DNA of 64,000 bases from Legionella londiniensis (lineage in GTDB: Bacteria; Pseudomonadota; Gammaproteobacteria; Legionellales; Legionellaceae), in the NCBI RefSeq assembly GCF_001467825.1, contig NZ_LNYK01000007.1:8020-72019 (forward strand). Reading direction: 5' to 3'. Positions 24,935 to 34,019 of this stretch are shown here, piece after piece. The notes beneath the pieces are model-generated. The model was given only the letters and a program-made list of their open reading frames with translations, was not told where the DNA came from and searched no databases. A program made the position numbers and the translations under genes. Position 1 is the stretch's first letter. The number at the start of each line of letters is the position of its first letter.

Positions 24935-25375
24935 TCAGGACTTGCTGATGGTTGAAAAAGGATAAAAATGTTCGTTGGTGCGCCTTAAATTTTCAAGCGC
25001 TTTTTTCATAAATTCCTGGACATTTTCGTAAGATTCTTTTATCGCTTCATGAATCATCTCTTTTTCATCCGCAAGATGTGCCAATGTTTCCTTTTTTTCC
25101 TCTTCAGAGCGAACAATATTTCTGCCCTGCAAAGTTTCATGCAGGCTACCTGCGATCTGGCCGCTGACAATAAATCCCTCATAATTGTTGGTTTCATCGG
25201 TTTCATCCGTGTTTGCGCCAGAAGCCTTGGCGCCGCTGTCATCGACACAGGCACGCACGACTTGCTTAATGCCTTCCGACGGCTGATTCAGAAAACGTTG
25301 AATGAGCGAATATGCAAAGCCCTCCGGCGGAGCATCGGTATTATCAGGCCGATAGCCGCTTTTTTCAGCAATCAT
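24935..25375 (-). CDS. Unknown small acidic protein, effector-like
   Basis: 146 residues from ATG 25375, with AGGAG 7 bases before it. A short N-terminal part (PPEGFAYSLIQRFLNQPSEGI) precedes an acidic linker (TDETDETNN) and a long charged helix (about 90-140, EEEKKETLAHLADEKEMI and onward) likely to form a coiled coil. No domain is recognised. Small, charged, helical cytosolic proteins of this kind are common among Legionella translocated substrates, but that is only an inference. Confidence 0.72.
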   Translation of the reverse strand: MIAEKSGYRPDNTDAPPEGFAYSLIQRFLNQPSEGIKQVVRACVDDSGAKASGANTDETDETNNYEGFIVSGQIAGSLHETLQGRNIVRSEEEKKETLAHLADEKEMIHEAIKESYENVQEFMKKALENLRRTNEHFYPFSTISKS

Positions 25376-25408
25376 GTTAACTCCTCGCATCAGGTATATT
25401 TGTCCAAT

Positions 25409-25438
25409 ATTTTACCATAAGAGATATAATTGGTTCAA
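25409..25438 (-). promoter_or_regulatory. Candidate promoter of the small acidic protein gene
   Basis: On the complement, TTGAAC (25433-25438) and TAAAAT (25409-25414) have an 18-base spacer, about 35 bases before the start codon. Confidence 0.5.
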
Positions 25439-25630
25439 TTATTGATCATCATGTAACCGAGTTAACTCTCCTGGTTGTTCATGAGGCGATTTAAAAACAT
25501 TTTTGCAAGAACGATGCTGAATGCTCTAATATTTTTAATGTATTGTTTGTTTTAAAACCGGGAAACCGCTTCAAAATAATGGGATTTGTGATCATCCAAT
25601 GCCAATAAAAATATGCTTAAGGTTAGATGA

Positions 25631-27043
25631 ATGAATAATAAAAACGGGTTTCTTGAAAATGTGACTTTTTCTGAATTAAACATCGGGGAGCAGGCAAGCC
25701 TTAGTAAAAAACTCACCCAGGACGATATCAATCTGTTTGCTGTGATGTCGGGGGATATCAACCCCGCCCATATGGATCCTGATTTTGCAAAAAGCGATGT
25801 GTTCCAGGGGATAGTAGGTCATGGCATGTGGTCAGGCTCATTGATTTCTACCATTCTTGGTACGATGCTGCCAGGACCTGGTACGATTTATCTCGGGCAG
25901 AATATCCAATTCAAAAAACCCCTGAGGCTCGGTGATACACTGACTCTGACCCTGACAGTTAAAAATAAACGGGATGACAAGCCGGTTGCTATTTTTGATT
26001 GCATCGGGGTGAATCAAAGAGGCGAAACCATTTTGAAAGGTGAAGCAACCGTATTGGCGCCAACTGATAAAATTCGTGTCCCCCGTACCGAATTGCCGCA
26101 TGTTGCCATCCATAATCATGATCGTTTCCATGAAATCATTCATTCGTGCCGTCATTTTTCCCCCATGCGAACCGCGGTTGTTCATCCGGTGAAGGCTAGT
26201 GTTTTATCCGCCGTGGTAGATGCGGTGGCTGAAAACTTAATCATACCTGTACTGATAGGTCCTCGTAATAAAATCGAAAATGCCGCACTTGAGGCAGGTA
26301 TTAGCTTGGCAGACTGGGAAATTATTGATACGGAGCATAGCGACGCGGCAGCGGCCAAGGCAGTAGAGCTCGCTTCTTTGGGAAAATTTGATGCAATTAT
26401 GAAAGGAGCGCTGCAAACCTCTGAGCTCATGTCTGCAGTTGTTGCAAATAGCTCAGGCCTTAGAACCAAATATCGCATCAGTCATGCTTATCTGATGGAT
26501 GTACCATCCTATCATAAGCCGCTGATTATCACGGATGCGGCGATTAACATCGCCCCAAGCGCCCAGGATAAGGCGGATATTTGCCAGAATGCCATCAACT
26601 TTTGGCGGGTATTATATGGCGAAGAGCAAAAACCCAAAGTGGCCATTCTCGCCGCGACTGAGTTGGTTAACCCTAAAATGCAGGCAACGGTTGATGCGGC
26701 AACGCTTTGTAAAATGGCCGACAGGCAGCAGATTACGGATGGGATCCTGGATGGCCCGTTAGCATTTGATAATGCGATTAACAAGCAAGCTGCCAGGGAT
26801 AAGGGAATTGTCTCGGAAGTAGCAGGTGATGCTGACATTCTTTTGGTTCCAGAAATCGAGTCAGGCAATATTCTTGCCAAGCAGTTTACTTTTTTAGGGC
26901 ATGCGGATGCTGCAGGAATCGTGCTTGGCGCGAGGGTTCCAATTATTTTGACCAGCCGTTCGGATTCATTGCGAACAAGGCTGTTATCCTGTGCACTGGC
27001 TGTCCGCTTGTCAAATGCGCGCCAGAAAGGGAGTATTAAATAA
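25631..27043 (+). CDS. Bifunctional MaoC-type enoyl-CoA hydratase / phosphate acetyltransferase
   Basis: 470 residues in two domains. Residues 10-150 form a MaoC hot-dog hydratase: VMSGDINPAHMDPDFA and GIVGHGMWSGSLIS carry the catalytic Asp and His of (R)-specific hydratases. Residues about 165-465 form a phosphotransacetylase-like domain (PVLIGPRNKIENAA, FDAIMKGALQTSELM, ITDAAINIAPS, DILLVPEIESGNILAKQ). This fusion is a known protein type. It overlaps ackA (TAATG). The pair could turn an acyl-CoA into acyl-phosphate and then ATP, and the hydratase half could supply (R)-3-hydroxyacyl-CoA to PhaC. Confidence 0.93.
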   Translation: MNNKNGFLENVTFSELNIGEQASLSKKLTQDDINLFAVMSGDINPAHMDPDFAKSDVFQGIVGHGMWSGSLISTILGTMLPGPGTIYLGQNIQFKKPLRLGDTLTLTLTVKNKRDDKPVAIFDCIGVNQRGETILKGEATVLAPTDKIRVPRTELPHVAIHNHDRFHEIIHSCRHFSPMRTAVVHPVKASVLSAVVDAVAENLIIPVLIGPRNKIENAALEAGISLADWEIIDTEHSDAAAAKAVELASLGKFDAIMKGALQTSELMSAVVANSSGLRTKYRISHAYLMDVPSYHKPLIITDAAINIAPSAQDKADICQNAINFWRVLYGEEQKPKVAILAATELVNPKMQATVDAATLCKMADRQQITDGILDGPLAFDNAINKQAARDKGIVSEVAGDADILLVPEIESGNILAKQFTFLGHADAAGIVLGARVPIILTSRSDSLRTRLLSCALAVRLSNARQKGSIK

Positions 27044-28164
27044 TGCCTGAAGCAGGGATTTTAATGCTGAATGCGGGCTCTTCAAGCGTCAAATTTAAAA
27101 TTTTTTCTTTAAACGAAGATTTGTCAGTTTTAGCCGGAGGCGCAATCAAGAATTTAGGCCACTCAGCTTTTTTTATCGCATCCATAGAAGGCAGTAAAGA
27201 GGAAATTGACAAACCCCTGCCTGCTGATATGACCCAAACCAAAGCGGTTCAATTTATACTGGATTGGATTGCTGACCATAAAAAACGTTGGGATTTAAAG
27301 GCGGTTTCGCATCGTATCGTTCATGGCGGTACTCAATTTACTGAAAGCTTAAGGATTACTTCCGCTGTGATGGAGGAGTTAAAAAAACTCATCCCCCTTG
27401 CCCCATTGCATCAGTCATATAATCTTGAAGCGGTTGAATATATCAATCAAACAAGACCTGATTTGCCCCAGTTTGCCTGCTTTGATACTGCTTTTCATGC
27501 CAGGCAAAGCGAGCTGCATACGATGTATGCATTGCCGAAATCCATTCGCGAGGCAGGTGTACGGAAGTTCGGATTTCATGGCCTTTCCTATGAGTGGATT
27601 GCTCATTTTTTGCAAATTCATGATCCTGCGCTATTTAGGGGCCGTATTATTGCCGCGCATCTCGGCAACGGCAGCAGTTTGTGCGCGTTGAAACATGGCG
27701 TAAGCATAGAGACGACAATGGGGATGACGGCGCTTGCTGGATTGCCGATGGGAACTCGCTGCGGTGATCTTGACCCGGGTGTTGTGCTGTATATGATTCG
27801 CGAGCTTAAGCTGCCCCCTGCTGAAGTCGAAATCATGCTGTATGAAAAATCAGGGCTTTTGGGATTGTCTTCCATGACCAATGATGTTAAGTCATTGGAG
27901 GAAAGCGATAAGAAAAATGCTCGATTTGCGCTGGATTATTTTTGCCTGAAAGTTGCCCAGTATATGGGTATGATGGCAGTAGCCGTTGGGGGGGTGGATG
28001 CTGTGGTTTTCACAGGCGGTATTGGTGAAAACTCAGCTTATGTTCGCGCAAAAGTGATTGATCATTTGAATTTTATCCGGCCTTTTCGAGTCGAAATCAT
28101 TCGCGCCAATGAAGAAAAGATGATGGCCATCCATACGCTTTCACTCTTGAACAATAAAGGGTGA
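27043..28164 (+). CDS. ackA: Acetate kinase (short-chain acyl kinase)
   Basis: 373 residues, slightly shorter than the usual ~400. ASKHA-fold kinase making ATP from acetyl-phosphate and ADP. The motifs are LNAGSSSVKFKIF, SHRIVHGGTQF, CFDTAFH, FHGLSYEW, AHLGNGSSLCALKHG, TMGMTALAGLPMGTRCGDLDPG and FTGGIGENSAYVR. It is translationally coupled to the MaoC-Pta fusion (ATG 27043 overlaps the TAA), which supports a Pta-Ack substrate-level phosphorylation unit. Confidence 0.97.
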   Translation: MPEAGILMLNAGSSSVKFKIFSLNEDLSVLAGGAIKNLGHSAFFIASIEGSKEEIDKPLPADMTQTKAVQFILDWIADHKKRWDLKAVSHRIVHGGTQFTESLRITSAVMEELKKLIPLAPLHQSYNLEAVEYINQTRPDLPQFACFDTAFHARQSELHTMYALPKSIREAGVRKFGFHGLSYEWIAHFLQIHDPALFRGRIIAAHLGNGSSLCALKHGVSIETTMGMTALAGLPMGTRCGDLDPGVVLYMIRELKLPPAEVEIMLYEKSGLLGLSSMTNDVKSLEESDKKNARFALDYFCLKVAQYMGMMAVAVGGVDAVVFTGGIGENSAYVRAKVIDHLNFIRPFRVEIIRANEEKMMAIHTLSLLNNKG

Positions 28165-28318
28165 CTGATTGCAGGCATGGGAAATAGATGAAAGAACAGG
28201 CAAAACGGCAGATGTTCATCCTTTAGATGCTGATTTGCTGTGGCAGCCTCACGGCATTGTTTTATCCTGATGGCAAGAAAAAAAGAGCGCAACAATATCT
28301 TTGAATGCAAGGTGAATC
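28165..28318. other. Spacer with a small TTG-initiated ORF
   Basis: An ORF of 33 codons, 28169-28270 on the plus strand, has AAAGGG about 8 bases before a TTG and a protein-like composition (WEIDERTGKTADVHPLDAD). It may be a small protein or the remnant of a larger gene. No other feature is seen. Confidence 0.3.
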
Positions 28319-28723
28319 ATGTGTGTCATTGATAATATCATCAAAAAAAAAGAAAATGCCGCCATTGTCTATGAAGACAGGGATTGGATTGCCTTTCTGG
28401 ATCATCGCCCTTTATTTTTGGGACATACTTTGCTGGCGCCCAAAAGGCATGTTGAAACCCTGTATGAACTGGATGAGCCCTTATTATTCAGTCTTTTTGC
28501 TATGACCCAAAAAATCGGCAAGGCAGTGGAAAAAGGGATGGGGGCGGAAGGGAGCTTTATAGCCATGAATAATATAGTCAGTCAAAGCATCCCTCATCTC
28601 CATGTCCATATTGTTCCAAGAAACAAGGGGGATGGCCTCAAGGGTTTTTTCTGGCCGCGAACAAAATATGAAAATGACGAACAGCGAGATAAAGTTAAAG
28701 AGCAAATCAAACGCCATTTATAA
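28319..28723 (+). CDS. HIT family nucleotide hydrolase
   Basis: 134 residues. The histidine triad is SIPHLHVHIVPR, the nucleotidyl-His active site, with the N-terminal family text IIKKKENAAIVYEDRDWIAFLD and LFLGHTLLAPKRHVE. HIT proteins hydrolyse or transfer nucleoside phosphoramidates and dinucleotides; the exact substrate is not predictable. Good Shine-Dalgarno (AAGGTGA) before ATG 28319. Confidence 0.95.
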   Translation: MCVIDNIIKKKENAAIVYEDRDWIAFLDHRPLFLGHTLLAPKRHVETLYELDEPLLFSLFAMTQKIGKAVEKGMGAEGSFIAMNNIVSQSIPHLHVHIVPRNKGDGLKGFFWPRTKYENDEQRDKVKEQIKRHL

Positions 28724-28751
28724 TTCAAAATGAAATAACTCTTTCACTATC

Positions 28752-28775
28752 CCTCGCCCGCAAGCGGGTGCGAGG
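28752..28775. repeat. GC-rich hairpin in a convergent spacer
   Basis: CCTCG-CCCG, loop CAAG, CGGG-(TG)-CGAGG forms a strong stem between the HIT gene and the convergent unknown gene. An A-run, not a T-run, follows on the plus strand. The sequence looks like a dispersed CCTCNCCCGCAAGCGGG-type palindrome. Confidence 0.6.
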
Positions 28776-28811
28776 AAAAAAGACGGCACGCAAAATCCAG
28801 GGCTATGGAGC

Positions 28812-28844
28812 TGCCCCGGGTGGATTGCTTAATGTGCCGGGGCA
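28812..28844. repeat. Inverted repeat TGCCCCGG / CCGGGGCA
   Basis: Perfect 8-base arms (28812-28819 and 28837-28844) around a 17-base loop, directly beyond the stop of the leftward unknown gene. It may help end transcription of either convergent gene. Confidence 0.5.
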
Positions 28845-28850
28845 AATGAG

Positions 28851-29429
28851 TTACTTACAGGAGTTAGATAGATTGGAGGGGTTTTCAGCTTGATTGGCTT
28901 GTTGTGCTGTGCGATGTTGAAAAAAACCTCTGGATAAATAGTGCAATCTATCCGGCTCCAGGTAATTGCCAGGATGATTCTGACGATGGACTAAATCTTC
29001 CATTCGTAGTTCTGTTCTTTTTCCCCTGGTATTGCTGGTTTCAGCCTGGGTGCGAAAAGAGGGGTTATTGTGACGCGCTTTATGGCTGGCTTGATCTTTG
29101 GCTTGCCGAGGGAGAGTGTTTGCAGGTGCATGAGCATTCATTGTCTTGGTAGTTGTTGTTGAAACCGATAGGTTGGATGCTGCACTGGTATTAACAGAAA
29201 CCTGCGTTCTTACCTGAACTGCCGAGTCAGCCGCATTATTTTCCGCAACTGGCGCTGCAAAAGAGGTACTTGTATGCCGATTTGAGGTTTTTTTGATTTT
29301 TGAATTGACGTAAAATTTAAAAATATATTTATCTTCAGGTCGTTTTTCAGCGTTTGGCTTGACATAAAATTTAAAGATAAATTGATCTTCAGGTTTTGCG
29401 GTGTGTGGTCTTTTGCCTTTGTTAGTCAT
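28851..29429 (-). CDS. Unknown basic protein with duplicated FIFKFYV motif
   Basis: 192 residues from ATG 29429 (MTNKGKRPH). The N-terminus holds two near-identical units, KPEDQFIFKFYVKPN and RPEDKYIFKFYVNSK, separated by five residues. A Ser/Thr/Ala-rich region and a His/Arg/Gln-rich basic C-terminus (MEDLVHRQNHPGNYLEP, GFFQHRTAQQANQ) follow. There is no signal peptide, helix of membrane type or known domain. Low complexity and a short duplication suggest a fast-evolving protein, perhaps an effector. Function unknown. Confidence 0.68.
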   Translation of the reverse strand: MTNKGKRPHTAKPEDQFIFKFYVKPNAEKRPEDKYIFKFYVNSKIKKTSNRHTSTSFAAPVAENNAADSAVQVRTQVSVNTSAASNLSVSTTTTKTMNAHAPANTLPRQAKDQASHKARHNNPSFRTQAETSNTRGKRTELRMEDLVHRQNHPGNYLEPDRLHYLSRGFFQHRTAQQANQAENPSNLSNSCK

Positions 29430-29619
29430 ATTTATAACCATTAAGTTTTTTTGTGAGCCAAAATTATAAATTAACGAACTAATTAATGCAATATTTTATG
29501 CAAAAAATTCAATTTTAATGCAACAAGGGTGGATGGCAGGATGTTCTGCCAAATCATATGTTGCTGGTGAATGAAAAGTTTGCAGTGGAATTGCAAGCGT
29601 ATAGGGCATTCTTGGTTGT

Positions 29620-32600
29620 TTATTTATTGCCTGCGGCGACTTTTGAAGCGGAGGCGCTTTTTTCCAGGCGTTTTTCTTGCCAGTTTTTCAGCAGCACATA
29701 AAATACGGGAACAAATACCACAGCAAGGCAGGTCGAAGCAAGCATGCCGCTGCTTACTGCTATGCCTATTGAGCGTCTTGCGTTGGCACCGGCTCCTGTT
29801 GCAAACACCAATGGCATAACGCCCATAATGAAGGCAAATGAAGTCATAAGAATTGGGCGGAACCTGGTTTTTGCCCCGATCACGGCAGCTTCAGTAATGG
29901 AAGTTTGATGAATTTCCCGCTGTTCGTTGGCTACTTCTACAATCAAGATGGCATTTTTACTGGCCAGGGCAATTAAAAGCAGCAGTCCTATTTGCGTATA
30001 CATATTATTGGCAATGCCGAGAATGGATAAGGCAAGTACTGTTCCGATCAAGGTTAAGGGTACGCTGAAGATAATAGACGCGGGGGTCAGCCAGTTTTCA
30101 TACTGGCCTGCCAAAATTAGATAAACCAGGATCAAAGACATCAGAAAGATATAATAACTCATATTGCCCGCGACTTTTTCCTGATAAGCCGTACTCGTCC
30201 ATTCAAACCCCATGCCTTTCGGCAGGAGTTTATCTGCCAGCTGCTCCATGGCATTAATCGCTTGCCCAGAGCTGTATCCTTGGGCGGCTACCCCATTGAT
30301 GCTGCTTGAAGGATAGAGGTTATACAACGAAATCAACGAAGGTCCAAGAGCTGGCTGCATATCCGCCAGTGTGCCAAGGGGAACCATGGAGCCAAATTGA
30401 TTTTTTACATAATAATTTCGTATGTCTTCAACGCTCATACGATAAGGCGCGTCAGCCTGGACATAAACTTGAAATACCTGGCCAAATTTTGTAAAAAGAT
30501 TGACATAGGAAGAGCCAAGATAGGTTTGCAGTGTGCTAAATGCGTCTTTGATCGGCACGCCCAATGATTCCGCCTTATAGCGGTCAATGGGCGCCAGAAG
30601 CTGGGGTACAAAGGCGCGAAAGGAGGTCATTAATTTTTGCAGTTCAGGCAGTTGCTGGCCGTGATGGATGATGTTGTCGGTGATGTTTTGCAGTTTCCCA
30701 TAGTCGAAGGTTCCATCCTGCAATTCTACCTGCATTTGAAATCCACCCGATAAGCCAAGCCCTTGAATAGGCGGGGGGACAACGACCAGGACTTTAGCAT
30801 CCAGCGTATGGGCTGCAATGTCGTTTAGCTTCGTATAAAGCGAGAGCAAGTCTTCCCCTTTGCCACGCTCGCTCCAGTCCTTAAACATGACATATAAAAC
30901 GCCGGCATTTGCGAGACTTGCATTGTTATCCAGTAATGAAATCCCATCTATGCCAATCACATTCGCAACCCCGTCAATTTTGGATACTTGTTGGCTTAAC
31001 CGATCCACCACTTGTTCGGTTCGGGTTAAATTGGCGCCATCCGGCAAGAGCACATTTAAGATAAGATATCCTTGATCTTCCAACGGAATAAATCCTGTAG
31101 GAATACGAGTCAGGCCAAAAATGGCAAGAGCGACTAAAGCTGCGCCAATTAAGGCAACCGTTTTACTATGGTGTACCAGACGGTCAATAAAATTAACATA
31201 CCGTGCTTCTATTGGATTATAAATTCTGTCAAAAGCCCGGAAAAACATGTTTTTGGGCTTGCTGGCATTTAATGGTTTAAGCCATAAGGCACATTGGGTT
31301 GGTTTTAAAGTCATGGCATTGATGGCGCTAATCAATGCGGTAGCTGCTATGATTAGCGCAAATTGCGCATACATTTGCCCGGTTAAGCCGGGTAGAAACC
31401 CTGCGGGGATAAATACTGCCATCAAGACCAATGTGATCCCAATGATAGGGCCAAATAGCTCTTTCATGGCCTGGATGGCGGATTCCCTTGGAGGAAGCCC
31501 CTTTTCTATATGTTGGGTGACTCCCTCAACAATCACGATGGCATCATCAACCACAATGCCAATAGCCAGAACCAGGGCAAATAATGTTAATAAGTTAATG
31601 CTGAAACCTAAAAGCATCATGACAAAAAATGTGCCGATGATTGTTACGGGAACGGTAGTAGCCGGAACTAAAGTCGCACGGAAATTCTGCAGGAAAACAA
31701 CGATCACCAACAGGACTAAAATGCCTGCCTCAAACAGGGTTTTGTATACTTCATTTACGGAAGCTTTTACGAATATTGTGGTGTCAAAAGGGATTGAATA
31801 GGTCATTCCGGGCGGGAATTGTTTCGCCATTTTGGCTACTGTTTCCCGTACGTTCTGGGCTACTTCGAGCGCATTGGCCCCAGGCAGCTGAAAAATCCCG
31901 ATGGCAGCTGTTGGTTTGTTATTGAGTTTGGCAAGCTGGCTGTAGTTTGCAGAACCAAGCTCAACACGGGCCACGTCGCGAATACGCACAACCTGGGCGC
32001 TGCTGCTTGCATTTCCGCTCTCATCTGGTTTCGTATTTTCAGTTTTAATGATGATATTCGCAAATTCTTCCGGATCAGCAAGTTGCCCTGGCACATTAAC
32101 AGTAAATTGATAGGCCTCTTTTCCTGCTGTGGGCGGTGCGCCAATTTGCCCGGCAGCAACTTCCTTATTCTGGTAACTGATGGCATTGATTACATCGCTC
32201 GGATTTAATGAATAGGCCATCATTTTTTGCGGGTCGAGCCATATCCGCATGGCATAGGTGCCTTCCCCAAAAATAATGACATTTCCAACACCTGGCAGGC
32301 GGGATAATTCATCCTGCATGTTGATGACGGCATAATTGTTAAGAAAGAGGCCGTCATATTCATTATTCTCGGAGGTTAACGTAATAAACTGCAAAATGGC
32401 GGTTGATTTTTGTTGTACGACAACGCCTTGCCGTTGCACGGAATCTGGCAATTGTGCCATGGCTGCTTGAACCCGGTTTTGCACCAGAACCTGGGCATAG
32501 TTTAGATCTGTGCCAATTTCAAAAGTAACAATTAAATTGTAATTGCCGGCGTTGGTACTGGTGGATTGCATATAGAGCATGTTCTCCACCCCATTGACTT

Positions 32601-32805
32601 GCTGTTCAATCGGGAGGGCGACTGTATTAATTAAGGTTTTTGCATCAGCGCCTGGATAGTTGGTGGTCACCTGGATAGTTGGCGGAACAATGGCGGGGTA
32701 TTGCGATACAGGTAAAAAAACAATGGCGACTGCGCCAAGAAACACAAGCAACAGGGCGATGACATTTGCTAAAACAGGGCGTTCAATAAAAAATTTAGAA
32801 ATCAT
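29620..32805 (-). CDS. RND efflux pump, inner-membrane transporter (HAE1 family)
   Basis: 1061 residues, the normal AcrB length. Proton-driven export of drugs or other amphiphiles. Family text: MISKFFIERPVLANVIALLLV at the N-terminus, FLPVSQYPAIVPPTIQVTTNYPGAD, and VLAIGIVVDDAIVIVEGV, in which the paired Asp of helix 4 carries protons. There are twelve helices and two large periplasmic loops. It is the last gene of an OMF-MFP-RND operon read leftward, after a 44-base gap. The substrate cannot be predicted. Confidence 0.97.
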   Translation of the reverse strand: MISKFFIERPVLANVIALLLVFLGAVAIVFLPVSQYPAIVPPTIQVTTNYPGADAKTLINTVALPIEQQVNGVENMLYMQSTSTNAGNYNLIVTFEIGTDLNYAQVLVQNRVQAAMAQLPDSVQRQGVVVQQKSTAILQFITLTSENNEYDGLFLNNYAVINMQDELSRLPGVGNVIIFGEGTYAMRIWLDPQKMMAYSLNPSDVINAISYQNKEVAAGQIGAPPTAGKEAYQFTVNVPGQLADPEEFANIIIKTENTKPDESGNASSSAQVVRIRDVARVELGSANYSQLAKLNNKPTAAIGIFQLPGANALEVAQNVRETVAKMAKQFPPGMTYSIPFDTTIFVKASVNEVYKTLFEAGILVLLVIVVFLQNFRATLVPATTVPVTIIGTFFVMMLLGFSINLLTLFALVLAIGIVVDDAIVIVEGVTQHIEKGLPPRESAIQAMKELFGPIIGITLVLMAVFIPAGFLPGLTGQMYAQFALIIAATALISAINAMTLKPTQCALWLKPLNASKPKNMFFRAFDRIYNPIEARYVNFIDRLVHHSKTVALIGAALVALAIFGLTRIPTGFIPLEDQGYLILNVLLPDGANLTRTEQVVDRLSQQVSKIDGVANVIGIDGISLLDNNASLANAGVLYVMFKDWSERGKGEDLLSLYTKLNDIAAHTLDAKVLVVVPPPIQGLGLSGGFQMQVELQDGTFDYGKLQNITDNIIHHGQQLPELQKLMTSFRAFVPQLLAPIDRYKAESLGVPIKDAFSTLQTYLGSSYVNLFTKFGQVFQVYVQADAPYRMSVEDIRNYYVKNQFGSMVPLGTLADMQPALGPSLISLYNLYPSSSINGVAAQGYSSGQAINAMEQLADKLLPKGMGFEWTSTAYQEKVAGNMSYYIFLMSLILVYLILAGQYENWLTPASIIFSVPLTLIGTVLALSILGIANNMYTQIGLLLLIALASKNAILIVEVANEQREIHQTSITEAAVIGAKTRFRPILMTSFAFIMGVMPLVFATGAGANARRSIGIAVSSGMLASTCLAVVFVPVFYVLLKNWQEKRLEKSASASKVAAGNK

Positions 32806-32849
32806 TTCAGTTTTCTCATGTCAGAGAATATCCAGAAAATTTATGGCGA

Positions 32850-34019
32850 TTATTCCATATTGTTCTTCATTTGGGTTTCAGGTTTGACGAGCTGCCCGGG
32901 TGTCGCGTTTTGTAAACCGTTGACGATAACCCAATCCTCTGCGGCAAGCCCTTTTTTTACAGCGCGTATCCCTTGCTCTACACTGCCTAATACCACTCGT
33001 TTCAGCACAACAATATTGTCATGATTCACAACCAGCAAATAGGGGCCAATCTGATCATACTGCACAGCCGTATCCGGCACAGTCAATTGCATTCTGGGCT
33101 TGGTGACGGGAATACGTACTTCTACAAAAAGACCAGGCAGTAAGGCATAATCATTATTCGGGAGAAGAGCCCGAAACTGCATGGTTCCTGTTGAAGCATT
33201 GAGGCCTGTGCTGACGAAATCGAGCTTACCCTTGTATGGGTAATCAGATTGATTTTGCATTCTGACATCCACAGAAATCTGATTAATTTCTGAGGGCTTA
33301 AAACCATGTGCTCTGGCGGCTTCACGCAGCGTAATCAAATCTAATTCATTCAGATTGAAATAAACATAAATCGGATTAATTTGTTCGATAACTGCCAATT
33401 TTGTGGCTTCACCATGGCCTACCAGGTTGCCAGTATCCACGAGGTGACGGCCAATCCGGCCATCAAAGGGGGCTAACACATGAGTATAGCTGTAATTAAT
33501 CGCTGCCTGTCTGGCATTGGCTTCGTCTTTGGCAACCTCGGCTTTGGCTTCCTCTGTTTTTGCTTCCCATTTTTCTACATTTTTTAATGAGGTTGCATTT
33601 TGTTTATACATATCGCGTTGGCGGGCCGCCTCAGTTTTGGCATATAAATATTGGGCTTTCTGTGCCGCAACGGTAGCCTCTGCTGCTTCAAGCTGCTCTT
33701 TGTACGGCTCAGGTTCAATCACAAACAAAACAGTCCCTTTTTTCACAAAGCTTCCATCAGTAAAGTTAATTTCTTGCAAATAGCCCTCTACGCGCGCGAC
33801 TAAATTGACTGAATTAAAGGCAACTGTATTTCCGGTTTGGGTGATATAGTCCGCTCTTTTAGCCGGCATTGGTTTTTGAACGACAACCGCAGGCGTCGGC
33901 AGGGTTGGCGTTTTGTTTTTTGTGCCCATATGGACAATCAGGTATATGAGTAGAAAAAGAGCCAAAACTAAAGCTGCAATTCTTGATATTTTATGGGTTT
34001 TAGTCCTTTCCATCATCAT
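32850..34019 (-). CDS. RND efflux periplasmic adaptor (MFP)
   Basis: 389 residues. The start is a triple ATG (34013-34019), the first overlapping the OMF stop (TGATG). A single N-terminal membrane anchor (IAALVLALFLLIYLIV) is followed by lipoyl-like, alpha-hairpin and beta-barrel segments: GNTVAFNSVNLVARVEGYLQEI, DGSFVKKGTVLFVIEP, HVLAPFDGRIGRHLVDTGNLVG. It links the RND pump to the outer-membrane channel. There is no lipobox, so the protein is probably anchored by its helix. Confidence 0.96.
   Translation of the reverse strand: MMMERTKTHKISRIAALVLALFLLIYLIVHMGTKNKTPTLPTPAVVVQKPMPAKRADYITQTGNTVAFNSVNLVARVEGYLQEINFTDGSFVKKGTVLFVIEPEPYKEQLEAAEATVAAQKAQYLYAKTEAARQRDMYKQNATSLKNVEKWEAKTEEAKAEVAKDEANARQAAINYSYTHVLAPFDGRIGRHLVDTGNLVGHGEATKLAVIEQINPIYVYFNLNELDLITLREAARAHGFKPSEINQISVDVRMQNQSDYPYKGKLDFVSTGLNASTGTMQFRALLPNNDYALLPGLFVEVRIPVTKPRMQLTVPDTAVQYDQIGPYLLVVNHDNIVVLKRVVLGSVEQGIRAVKKGLAAEDWVIVNGLQNATPGQLVKPETQMKNNME

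Noticed and set aside
29927-32887. Several ORFs on the plus strand opposite the RND pump
   Set aside because: These are shadows of the long conserved transporter frame; their sequences have no domain character.
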